Source: Sedimenticola_A sp040506895 (GTDB lineage Bacteria; Pseudomonadota; Gammaproteobacteria; Chromatiales; Chromatiaceae). From it: DNA of 64,000 nucleotides. The position numbers and the translations under genes were made by a program. Below the pieces are notes generated by a model, which saw only the letters and a list, made by a program, of their open reading frames with translations, did not search any database and was not told where the DNA came from. The stretch covers positions 1,364,001-1,428,000 of the forward strand of contig JBEVVY010000001.1 of the NCBI GenBank assembly GCA_040506895.1. The letters run 5' to 3'. Within the stretch, counting starts at the first letter, position 1. Each line of letters starts with the position of its first letter. Positions 23,502 through 31,681 of this stretch are shown here, piece by piece.

Positions 23502-25211
23502 TCACTTAGCTTGCAGAAAATCGAAGTCGCAGCCTTCGTCAGCCTGCAACACGGAGTCGTAATAGAGTTTTTGGTATCCCCTGGACGGCGATGGCGGGCC
23601 GGGCGGAAGCGCTGCGCGGCGTTTCTCCAGTTCTGCCTCATCGATCAGCAGGTCGATCCGTCGCTCCTTGACACTCAGCCGGATACGGTCGCCGTTCTGC
23701 ACCAGGGCCAATGTTCCACCGGAAGCAGTGTCTGGCGCCACATGCAATACGATGGTGCCGAAGGCTGTGCCACTCATACGGGCATCAGAAATGCGCACCA
23801 TATCCTTGACACCGGCACGCGCCAGTTTTTGAGGAATCGGCAGATAACCAGCCTCGGGCATGCCTGATGGGCTCTTGGGCCCGGCGTTTTGAAGTACCAG
23901 GAAATCATCGGCAGTGACATCGAGATCAGGATCATCGATACGCTCGGACAAGTCCTCCAGCGAGGAAAACACGATAGCCCGCCCTTCCCTCTCGAAGAGG
24001 TTCTTGTCGGCCGCGGAGCGTTTCAGGATTGCGCCGCGCGGTGCAAGCGAACCGAACAGTGCTACCAGCCCGCCCACCGGCTCAACCGGTTCCCCTGCCT
24101 CCGCGATCACATCACGGTCCACGTATGCACCCCGTTCTGCGGCAATACGTTCACCCAGGGTTTCGCCAGTGATGGTCAAACAGTCCAGGTGCAGCAACGG
24201 TTCCAGTTCGCGCAGTACCGCCGACATGCCACCCGCAGCGAAAAAATCCTCCATGTAATGGTTACCCGTCGGTTTCAGATTGACGAGGACCGGAGTGGTG
24301 TCCGACAGTTCATTCATACGCTCCAGGCTGATCTTTATTCCCAAGCGCCCCACCACTGCGGCCAGATGAACAATCGCATTGGTCGAGCCGCCAAGTGCCA
24401 GCAGCACCCGCAGTGCATTCTCGACAGACTGTTCGCTGATGATCTTGGCCGGCGTAAGATCGGTGCCGATCATTTCGACGGCCCGCTTGCCGGTTGCCTC
24501 GGCCGCGCGCAACCGGTCGGCATGCACCGCCGGGATGGCCGCGGTGCCAGGAAGCATCATACCCAACGCCTCGGCCAGGCAGGCCATGGTCGAGGCCGTG
24601 CCCATCACAGCGCAGGTACCCGCCGTGGTTGCCAGCCCACCTTCAATAGACTGGATCTCCTCATCGGATACCTCGCCTGCCCGGTACTTGCCCCAGAAGC
24701 GACGACAGTCGGTACAGGCACCAAGCCGCTCCTCGCCGTAGCGGCTGGTCATCATCGGCCCACCAACCAGTTGAATTGCCGGTTTACCTGCCGAAGCGGC
24801 ACCCATCAACTGGGCTGGAACCGTCTTGTCACAACCACCCATGAGCACCACGGAGTCAAGGGGCTGGGCGCGGATCATCTCCTCGGTATCCATCGACATC
24901 AGGTTGCGATAGAACAGGCTGGTCGGATTGAGAAACACCTCACCCAGGGAGACGGTAGGAAATTCCAGTGGAAGCCCCCCTGCCGCAATCACCCCACGCT
25001 TGACCGCCTCTAGCAGTTCCGGAAAGTGGCGGTGACAATTGTTGAAGCCACTCGGCGTATAGGCGATGCCAACGATCGGCCTCGACAGCATCTCGCCGGA
25101 AAACCCCATGGACTTGGCAAAAGAGCGGCGCAGATAGACCGCAAAACCAGCATCACCGTAATTGGTCAGGCCGCGTGCCAACCCTTTTTCTTTATCAGAA
25201 GATTTGCTCAT
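23502..25211 (-). CDS. IlvD/Edd-family sugar-acid dehydratase (L-arabinonate dehydratase-like)
   Basis: A 569-residue iron-sulfur dehydratase turning a sugar acid into its 2-keto-3-deoxy form. C59 (GFNNCHRHF), C127 (MGGCDKT) and C200 (AGTCAVMG) are the three [2Fe-2S] ligands, K129 is the lysine that becomes carbamylated and holds Mg, and S480 in DARMSGTAFG is the catalytic base. From memory these numbers equal those of Rhizobium L-arabinonate dehydratase. IlvD itself, used for branched-chain amino acids, has a different spacing, so this is probably a catabolic sugar-acid enzyme and not a biosynthetic copy. The ACTDCRRFWGKYRAG stretch is typical of the sugar-acid group. It lies 4 bp after the aldehyde dehydrogenase in the operon. 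Which acid is used cannot be read. Confidence 0.9.
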   Translation of the reverse strand: MSKSSDKEKGLARGLTNYGDAGFAVYLRRSFAKSMGFSGEMLSRPIVGIAYTPSGFNNCHRHFPELLEAVKRGVIAAGGLPLEFPTVSLGEVFLNPTSLFYRNLMSMDTEEMIRAQPLDSVVLMGGCDKTVPAQLMGAASAGKPAIQLVGGPMMTSRYGEERLGACTDCRRFWGKYRAGEVSDEEIQSIEGGLATTAGTCAVMGTASTMACLAEALGMMLPGTAAIPAVHADRLRAAEATGKRAVEMIGTDLTPAKIISEQSVENALRVLLALGGSTNAIVHLAAVVGRLGIKISLERMNELSDTTPVLVNLKPTGNHYMEDFFAAGGMSAVLRELEPLLHLDCLTITGETLGERIAAERGAYVDRDVIAEAGEPVEPVGGLVALFGSLAPRGAILKRSAADKNLFEREGRAIVFSSLEDLSERIDDPDLDVTADDFLVLQNAGPKSPSGMPEAGYLPIPQKLARAGVKDMVRISDARMSGTAFGTIVLHVAPDTASGGTLALVQNGDRIRLSVKERRIDLLIDEAELEKRRAALPPGPPSPSRGYQKLYYDSVLQADEGCDFDFLQAK

Positions 25212-25215
25212 TGGA

Positions 25216-26652
25216 TTACAACTTCATCTTGATGTACTTGGGTACCAGGTAGTCTTTTATGCCCAGAGACCCGCCCTCGCGGCCCATGCCGCTCTCCTTG
25301 ATACCGCCAAACGGTGCTTCCGCTGTTGCCAGCAGCATTTCGTTGACCCCGACCATGCCGCACTCGAGAGATTCGGCGGCAACGTGGGCATTGCGCAGGG
25401 AACTGGTGAAGACGTAACCCGCCAGTCCAAACGGCAACGCGTTGGCCCGCTCCAATACCTCGTCCAACTCCCTGAAGGTAGTGATCGGTGCAACGGGAGC
25501 GAAAGGCTCCTCGTTCATGATCTTGGCATCGTCAGGGATACGACCAAGCACTGTCGGTTGCAGAAAGAAGCCCTTCTCCAATCCCAGTGGTGTTCCGCCC
25601 CCGGCCAACAGGTCGGCACCCCGGTCAATTGCATCCCGGATCATCTCCTTGGCGGTTGCGAGTCCGCGGGCATTGGCCATAGGTCCCATCTGCACCCCCT
25701 CCTCGGTCCCACGCCCCACCTTCAGGCCATTGGCGACTTCCGCGAAGACCCTGGAGAACTGCTCGTAGGCATCCTCGTGCACGAAAAAGCGAGATGGCGA
25801 AATACAGACCTGGCCACAGTTGCGGAACTTGGTGGCCGCACAGGCGCGGGCGGCGGCCTCCACGTCGGCGTCGTCGAACACCAGCACCGGCCCGTGCCCG
25901 CCCAGTTCCATGGTGACCTTCTTAACGCCGTCGGCGGCCAGGTGCAGTATTTCCTGGCCCACCGGAACCGAACCTGTCAGCGACACCTTGCGCACGATCG
26001 GCGAGCGAACCAGGTGAGGCGCGATCAGCGAGGAGTTGCCGCAAACGAAGTTGACCACGCCCGCAGGTACCTCCGCGTCGTGGCAGGCCTGGATCAGCGC
26101 CATGCATGAACCCGGGGCCTCACCCGCCGGTTTGACGATGATCGCGCATCCGGCGGCCAATGCCGCAGCGATCTTGCGAGCCGGCAACAGTGCGGGAAAG
26201 TTCCAGGCGGAAAACGCGGCGACCACCCCGACCGGCTGATAGATCACCGTCATTCGAACGTCGGGGGTACGACCTTCGATAGTCTGGCCATAGATGCGCT
26301 TGGTCTCCTCAGCGTACCATTCGAACTGGTCGGCCGAGGCATTGGTTTCGGCCATCGCTTCGGCTAATGGCTTGCCGGTTTCAAGGGACATCATCTCCGC
26401 GATCTCGCTGACCCGTTCACGGATCAGCTCGGCAACCCTGCGAATCTTCGCACTGCGCTCCCACGGGTTGGTCTTACTCCAGGTTTTGAGACCCTGCTGA
26501 GCTGCAGCCAGCGCCGCATCGAGATCCTCGGCTGTGGCCGAGGGAATGGTGCCAAGGACGGCTTCTGTTGCCGGATCGTAGACTTCCTTGACCGCGCCAT
26601 CAGACGCCCCTCGCCATTGGCCGTCAATATAAAGTCCGTATTTGTCGTACAT
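25216..26652 (-). CDS. NAD(P)-dependent aldehyde dehydrogenase
   Basis: A 478-residue ALDH-superfamily enzyme, complete. N151 (SAWNFPALLPARK) and K174 shape the cofactor site, E249 in MELGGHGP is the general base, and C283 in GQVCISPSRFF is the nucleophile. The C-terminal region PFGGIKESGMGREGG closes the oligomerisation domain. The closest named groups are succinate-semialdehyde and 2-oxoglutarate-semialdehyde dehydrogenases; together with the aldonate-type dehydratase this would suit the end of a non-phosphorylating sugar-acid path, in which 2,5-dioxopentanoate goes to 2-oxoglutarate. That link is inference. The gene lies 27 bp after the ThDP enzyme and 4 bp before the dehydratase. Confidence 0.93.
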   Translation of the reverse strand: MYDKYGLYIDGQWRGASDGAVKEVYDPATEAVLGTIPSATAEDLDAALAAAQQGLKTWSKTNPWERSAKIRRVAELIRERVSEIAEMMSLETGKPLAEAMAETNASADQFEWYAEETKRIYGQTIEGRTPDVRMTVIYQPVGVVAAFSAWNFPALLPARKIAAALAAGCAIIVKPAGEAPGSCMALIQACHDAEVPAGVVNFVCGNSSLIAPHLVRSPIVRKVSLTGSVPVGQEILHLAADGVKKVTMELGGHGPVLVFDDADVEAAARACAATKFRNCGQVCISPSRFFVHEDAYEQFSRVFAEVANGLKVGRGTEEGVQMGPMANARGLATAKEMIRDAIDRGADLLAGGGTPLGLEKGFFLQPTVLGRIPDDAKIMNEEPFAPVAPITTFRELDEVLERANALPFGLAGYVFTSSLRNAHVAAESLECGMVGVNEMLLATAEAPFGGIKESGMGREGGSLGIKDYLVPKYIKMKL

Positions 26653-26679
26653 CTTTAATATTCCCAGGTTCTATAGATC

Positions 26680-28554
26680 TTAAATATCCTGTGCATGCCA
26701 GCGCTTCTGCACGTCCTCGCACCAGTTGCCCACGTTCCAGGAGCCGTAGGCCCCCATGCCGCCGCGCTCGTCTTCGCCGGCATAGACCGGCACCCAGACG
26801 ACCGACAGCCCCTCGTGGGCCCTGGCGTTCTCCAGTGCAGAACGCAAGGTGTCCATATCACCGCTGCCGTCCACGGCATTGACCCCCGCCACCGACCCGG
26901 CGAGCTGGACATAATCCACGGCAACCCCGTCATTGGTCCGGTAGTCATGACCGTATTGCGCCCATTGCAGCCCGGAGATCGCAGCCATGCGCCGGTTATC
27001 GAAAATCACGATCATGCCCCTGGCACCGCTTTCCACGGCATCGATCAACACCTGCGGATTCATCATGAACGAGCCATCGCCACTGAAGGCGATGCCGTAT
27101 TGGGGATTGTCCGCGATGCCGCCAGCCGGAATCGCGCTGACCGCGAAACCCATGTAGGACGCCCCTGTCTCGGTGAAGGATTCCCCCGGGTTGTCGTCTT
27201 CAACGATCTGGAAGCCATTGGCCTGTACGTCACCCGCATCGAAGTACTTGACGGCGTCGATCTCCTTGGCGAAATCCGACACAACCTTGATCGCAGCGGG
27301 CTGGGTCAGCAGTGGCCGGCCAAACGCCTCGTCATGGAGCTGCGGCACCGAGCAGCGGCTCGCCATGAACGCCTTCCACTCGGCCTTCTTGGCCGCACAG
27401 GCATCGAGCCACGCCTGTCGATCCGACAAATCCAGGTCACCCAGGGCCGCCAGGAGTCTTTCGATGTTGGCAGTGATGTCCCCCTGCAATGCGTGGGTCC
27501 GGTTATAGTGGGTGACATCGGAAAGATCGGCATTGATATTGATGACCGTATCGGCGCTTTCATACCCGATACCGGAGCTGTCCGCCTGGCATACGCCCCG
27601 CGACCCGATCACGATCAGCAGGTCGCCATTGGCCATGGCGTAGTTGCCGGATATGGATCCCTTGGAGCCGCCCACGTGCATGTTCTGCGGATGTGCATCA
27701 GGCAGCACGCCGGTTGCGCCGGGAGACAGGGCCACCGCCGCGCCGCAGGCTTCGGCCAGTTTTCGGATTGATGGGGCATGCTTTCGCCCGCCACCACCAA
27801 CCTTCATGACAATCCTGGTATACGAGCGGATGGCATCCGCCGCAGCCTCGAAGGCAGTCTCATCAGCAGCCGCCATGCAGGGTACGGAGAGTCTTTCCGG
27901 CAACGTTCCCAGATTGACAGAAAGGGTCTGCGGCTGGGTGTTGAGGGGCAGCAGAATGTAAAACGGCCCGGCCTTGGTCGGATGATGGACGCGAGCGGTC
28001 CCTTTGCGAAGCATGTCGCGCAGGGCCTCTGGCGTATGCATGACATAGCTTTCGCCCATTGCCGCGGTGATCTGTCCAAACAGTCCCTGCTGCGGCTTGG
28101 GTACCTGCTGCATGTTGTAGCCCTCTCCGTGGGTCGTCTCGTCACCGTAGATATGGTAGACGCCGACGCCATTGCTGGCTGCCGCCAGTGAGCCTGCCAT
28201 CGCCTGCAGGGCGCCGGGGCCGATAGAGGTGATCACTGCGGGCACTTCACCGTACTGCCATGACAAGGTGGTTGCCGTATGGGCCATGGCAACTTCGTTG
28301 CGGCAGTTCCAGGTCCGGACCAGGCCCTCATCCTCATAAACGCGCAATACCTCGCCGAGATCGGTAGAGCCGTGACCGAAAATTGCAAGGTACTTTCTCA
28401 CTCCCTGCTTTAACAGACCCAGAACCAGTCCTTCCGAGAGGGAGGTTTCGAATTGCTTGGGCAGATCACCCGCCTTGACGGCAGCTTCAATGCCGCCATG
28501 CCGGGCGATCGCCCTTGCACGAATTCGTATTTGGTTGGATAAGTCGTTCCCCAT
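26680..28554 (-). CDS. Thiamine diphosphate enzyme, IolD-like
   Basis: A 624-residue ThDP-dependent enzyme. The likely cofactor-activating glutamate is E87 in NCRNEVAMAHTATT, after AIFGHGSTDLGE. The ThDP motif GDGSFMMNPQ begins near residue 490 and ends with the FDN of VIFDNRRM. Layout and motifs resemble IolD, which opens the cyclohexanetrione ring in inositol breakdown: FGHG, a SIGPGA segment, PTKAGPFYILLP and the C-terminal GSWNVGNW tail all have counterparts in IolD. It lacks the acetolactate synthase FAD-segment landmarks I would expect. No iolB or iolG lies beside it, so it probably cleaves a different dicarbonyl or 2-keto acid. The start at 28554 is ATG. Confidence 0.85.
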   Translation of the reverse strand: MGNDLSNQIRIRARAIARHGGIEAAVKAGDLPKQFETSLSEGLVLGLLKQGVRKYLAIFGHGSTDLGEVLRVYEDEGLVRTWNCRNEVAMAHTATTLSWQYGEVPAVITSIGPGALQAMAGSLAAASNGVGVYHIYGDETTHGEGYNMQQVPKPQQGLFGQITAAMGESYVMHTPEALRDMLRKGTARVHHPTKAGPFYILLPLNTQPQTLSVNLGTLPERLSVPCMAAADETAFEAAADAIRSYTRIVMKVGGGGRKHAPSIRKLAEACGAAVALSPGATGVLPDAHPQNMHVGGSKGSISGNYAMANGDLLIVIGSRGVCQADSSGIGYESADTVININADLSDVTHYNRTHALQGDITANIERLLAALGDLDLSDRQAWLDACAAKKAEWKAFMASRCSVPQLHDEAFGRPLLTQPAAIKVVSDFAKEIDAVKYFDAGDVQANGFQIVEDDNPGESFTETGASYMGFAVSAIPAGGIADNPQYGIAFSGDGSFMMNPQVLIDAVESGARGMIVIFDNRRMAAISGLQWAQYGHDYRTNDGVAVDYVQLAGSVAGVNAVDGSGDMDTLRSALENARAHEGLSVVWVPVYAGEDERGGMGAYGSWNVGNWCEDVQKRWHAQDI

Positions 28555-28590
28555 GTTTCAGGCATCTCCTGGTCGATGATTTGGCTTCAA

Positions 28591-30129
28591 CTATTCTGCC
28601 CCGTTCTCAGCGGCTTCTTTCTGAAGCAGTTCGGCCCGCTGCTTTTTCCGCCTCTCTCGGCGTGGTTCCAGCACAAGTGACCAGACCACGGAAAGTACCG
28701 CCAAGGACAGAAAAAACACGCTATAGGGCGAAGTAAAAAAGACTGACACGTCGCCTTGGGACGAGGTGAGAGCGACGCGAAGATGTTCTTCCAGTGGCTT
28801 GCCCAACACCAGTGCCAGTAAAAGCGGCACCACCGGCATGTTAAGCCAGCGCATGGCCAGGCCGAGCAATCCGAAACCGAGCATCACATAGATATCGAAA
28901 AAAGAGTTGCGTAGCGCATAGCTGCCGATCACGCACAACAGGGCAATGGTCGGCATCAGTAGCGCACGAGGCGTGGCAAGCACCTTGACCAGCAGGCCGA
29001 TACCGGCAAGGGCGATGATCAGGTTGAAAATATTGGCGGCAAAAAAAGAGAAGATGAGCCCATAGGCAAAGTCCCCTCTCTCGATGAAAAGCATCGGCCC
29101 CGGCGCCAGTCCATGCACCAGCAGGGCGCCGATCAGAATTGCGGTGACAGGATCACCCGGAATACCGAGCGTCATCATCGGAATCAGTGCCCCTCCGGTG
29201 ACACCGTTGTTGGCAGACTCCGGCGCTGCGATACCTTCCACCGATCCCTTGCCGAACTCCTTGGGATGCTTGCTCGCCTTCTTTGCATAATCATAACTGA
29301 TGAAGGCTGCAATCGGCCCCCCAGCACCAGGCAACACACCAAGGAAAGAACCGATCGGTCCGCCTATGGAGACCGGGATCAGGATGCGTTTCAGATCAGC
29401 CAGTCTAGGAATCACCCGGCCAAACCCCCGGGCATCCTGGCTTTCACGGGTCAGGGGGATCTTTGTGCAGACATTCTCCACCAGTTGCGGCACGGCAAAC
29501 AGGCCGATCAGTGCAGTAAGAAAGTGAAGACCGGACAACATATCGGCGTCACCGAAGGTGAAGCGCGCTGTACCCATCATTGGATCCTGGCCGATGGTAA
29601 CGATCATGAGTCCGATAGATGCCGACAATAGGCCCTTGATCAAAGACTTTGCGGCAAAACTGCAGATCACGGTCAGACCGAAGAACACCAGGGAAAAAAG
29701 ATCGGCAGCCTGGAAACTCAAGGCCACACTGGCGAGAAACGGCGAGATCAGGTAGAGGCAACCAAAACTGATCAGTCCACCGATAAAACTCGAGACGATG
29801 GCTATACCCAGTGCACGGCCGCGTTCGCCACGCTTGGACATGGGAAAACCGTCAATGGCAGTGGCCGAAGCCGATGGTGTGCCAGGGATGTTGAGCAATA
29901 TCGCCGAGAAGCTGCCACCGGTCATACCCGAGACATACAGCCCCAGCAGCATGGCTATGGAAATATCAGGGGGCAGTGCAAAAGTCAGAGGCAATACGAT
30001 GATGATCCCGCTGCTGATGGTCAGGCCGGGAATCATGCCGACCACCAGTCCCAACAACGCACCTACCGCGGTTGCGATCAGGGTTGAAAACTGTATTGCC
30101 TGTGAAAAACCGAGTGCGACATCCGACAT
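28591..30129 (-). CDS. tctA: Tripartite tricarboxylate transporter large permease TctA
   Basis: A 512-residue inner-membrane permease with about twelve helices. The ATG at 30129 follows two bases after the tctB stop; a GTG 12 bases further up would overlap tctB. The family signature is visible as LVVGMIPGLTISSGIIIVLP and, in the second half, GSFLGVLPGAGGPIAAFISYDYAKK, followed by GIAAPESANNGVTGGALIPMMTLGIPGDPVTA. TTT systems import carboxylic acids using the ion gradient and a periplasmic binding protein. With tctB and tctC it forms a complete transporter in the middle of a catabolic operon, so it most likely brings in the operon's substrate. A basic tail (RRERRKKQRAELLQK) ends the protein. 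Confidence 0.95.
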   Translation of the reverse strand: MSDVALGFSQAIQFSTLIATAVGALLGLVVGMIPGLTISSGIIIVLPLTFALPPDISIAMLLGLYVSGMTGGSFSAILLNIPGTPSASATAIDGFPMSKRGERGRALGIAIVSSFIGGLISFGCLYLISPFLASVALSFQAADLFSLVFFGLTVICSFAAKSLIKGLLSASIGLMIVTIGQDPMMGTARFTFGDADMLSGLHFLTALIGLFAVPQLVENVCTKIPLTRESQDARGFGRVIPRLADLKRILIPVSIGGPIGSFLGVLPGAGGPIAAFISYDYAKKASKHPKEFGKGSVEGIAAPESANNGVTGGALIPMMTLGIPGDPVTAILIGALLVHGLAPGPMLFIERGDFAYGLIFSFFAANIFNLIIALAGIGLLVKVLATPRALLMPTIALLCVIGSYALRNSFFDIYVMLGFGLLGLAMRWLNMPVVPLLLALVLGKPLEEHLRVALTSSQGDVSVFFTSPYSVFFLSLAVLSVVWSLVLEPRRERRKKQRAELLQKEAAENGAE

Positions 30130-30131
30130 GA

Positions 30132-30590
30132 TTACATCCACTCACCGGTTGGCAGTAATATGTTCAGGCCATTGCGAAAGAGATAGAACAACACCGCCGG
30201 GATGCTGACGGAGGCGATCAGGATTGTCAGCCAGCGCGGCCGCTCACACATGATCATCAGGCCCGCAAAAAAAGGAATACCGGCCAACAGAAAACCGGCA
30301 TGGGGCAGCAGGACCACGAAGCAGAACCACCATGCCAGCATCATCAGGGGCCAGACCGGGACTGAAAAAACACCGGCAAAGGCCGACTCCTTTTTCAGCC
30401 CGATCAGGCCCTTGATCAGCAGAGTGGTTGCCAGTACCACCATCAGGGTCGCGACCAGCCCCGGGAAAAAAGCCGGCCCCGGAACATTGGGTATTCCACG
30501 ATCCGGCAACTGGGTACCCAGGTAACCGTAGACCAGTCCGACAATCAGCAACAGAATTGCTCCAATGACGTTCTTTAACGACATGGACAT
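30132..30590 (-). CDS. tctB: Tripartite tricarboxylate transporter small permease TctB
   Basis: A 152-residue membrane protein with four helices, the small integral subunit of the TTT transporter. The ATG at 30590 has AGGTGG nine bases upstream; GTG at 30602 would lie over that site. The first helix (NVIGAILLLIVGLVYGYLGTQLP) leads into RGIPNVPGPAFFPGLVATLMVVLA, the pattern shared by TctB proteins with PGPxFFP. The last part ends FRNGLNILLPTGEWM, also typical. It is 21 bp after tctC and two bases before tctA. Confidence 0.9.
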   Translation of the reverse strand: MSMSLKNVIGAILLLIVGLVYGYLGTQLPDRGIPNVPGPAFFPGLVATLMVVLATTLLIKGLIGLKKESAFAGVFSVPVWPLMMLAWWFCFVVLLPHAGFLLAGIPFFAGLMIMCERPRWLTILIASVSIPAVLFYLFRNGLNILLPTGEWM

Positions 30591-30611
30591 ATGCGTTACC
30601 ACCTAGGACCT

Positions 30612-31598
30612 TTATTTTTTGGCCTTGGATTGGTAAAGCCCCGCCTTCTTCATAATCGATACCACCTTGGCGTCCTCAGCCTGCAGCATCTCGTCGAAGG
30701 CATCGAGGGTCAGTGGCTCCACGGTAAAGCCCTTCTTGGTAGCCAGGGCCAGGAAGGGTTTGGAGTTTGCAGCCTGCACCATGGCATCGGCCAACTTCTG
30801 CTTGATATCGGCTGGAGTACCCTTGGGCACCGAGAGGGAGCGAAACAGATCCACCTCCGCGTCAAAACCCAGCTCCTTTGCAGTCGGCACGTCGGGGATC
30901 ACCGGGTTACGCTTCGAAGAAGGTACTGCCAGCAAGCGCAGTTTACCAGCGCGTGCCAGGTTGAGGCTGGCAGTCAGGGGACCGTTCTGGGCATGAGCCT
31001 CACCTGAAAGCACAGTGGCATTACGCCGCTTGACCCCCACCGGCAGGTGAATCACTTCGCACCCCATGGCGTTTACCATGGCCAGTGAGGCAATATGTGT
31101 TGCACTGCCGGTACCGGAGTTGGCGATCTTGATCTTGCCCGGATTGGCCCGACAGTAATCCGCGAACTCCTTCAGGGTCTTCCAGGGGGCATTGCCTTTT
31201 ACCGAGAAGGGCATCGGCTGAAACTCCACCTGGCCCAGGTGGTCGAGAGCGTCATGCTTGAACGGCACATTACCGATATTGGTGCTGGTCAGAATGGAGG
31301 TGGAACTCCAGGCGACTGTATAGCCATCAGGCTTTGCATTCTTCACATAGGTATAGGTTACGGCTCCACCGCCGCCCGGCTTGTTCACCGGAACCACTGG
31401 CACGCCAAGAATCTTGCCCATCTCATCGGCCAGCAACCGGCCCTCGATATCGGCGCTTCCGCCGGCACCAAAGGGGATAATGAACTCGATCGGTTTTTCC
31501 GGCCAGGCGGCCAGTGCTGTTGATGCAAACCCTGACAGGGTCAAGGCTGCGGCTGCCGCGATCATTCCACGGCGGGTAAATTTACTGATTAGTCTCAT
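30612..31598 (-). CDS. tctC: Tripartite tricarboxylate transporter substrate-binding protein TctC
   Basis: A 328-residue periplasmic binding protein (Bug family). The signal peptide (residues 1-30) carries RR followed by a hydrophobic core, ending ALAAWPEKPIEFIIPFGAGG, which is the conserved mature start with the WPxKPI pattern. IANSGTGSATHIAS is the loop that contacts ligand carboxylates in this family, and PDVPTAKELGF is the usual later motif. A strong GAGGAGGAAG ribosome site precedes the start. These proteins bind mono-, di- or tricarboxylates and some aromatic acids; the ligand is unknown but should be an acid. It is separated from the upstream molybdenum enzyme gene by 83 bp. Confidence 0.95.
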   Translation of the reverse strand: MRLISKFTRRGMIAAAAALTLSGFASTALAAWPEKPIEFIIPFGAGGSADIEGRLLADEMGKILGVPVVPVNKPGGGGAVTYTYVKNAKPDGYTVAWSSTSILTSTNIGNVPFKHDALDHLGQVEFQPMPFSVKGNAPWKTLKEFADYCRANPGKIKIANSGTGSATHIASLAMVNAMGCEVIHLPVGVKRRNATVLSGEAHAQNGPLTASLNLARAGKLRLLAVPSSKRNPVIPDVPTAKELGFDAEVDLFRSLSVPKGTPADIKQKLADAMVQAANSKPFLALATKKGFTVEPLTLDAFDEMLQAEDAKVVSIMKKAGLYQSKAKK

Positions 31599-31681
31599 AT
31601 TATCTTCCTCCTCTGTTTACCCCTAGTTGCGTGTGATACAACATTGGTCATTCTGGTTGCTGCCTTTTGTTCTTCTGTGTA

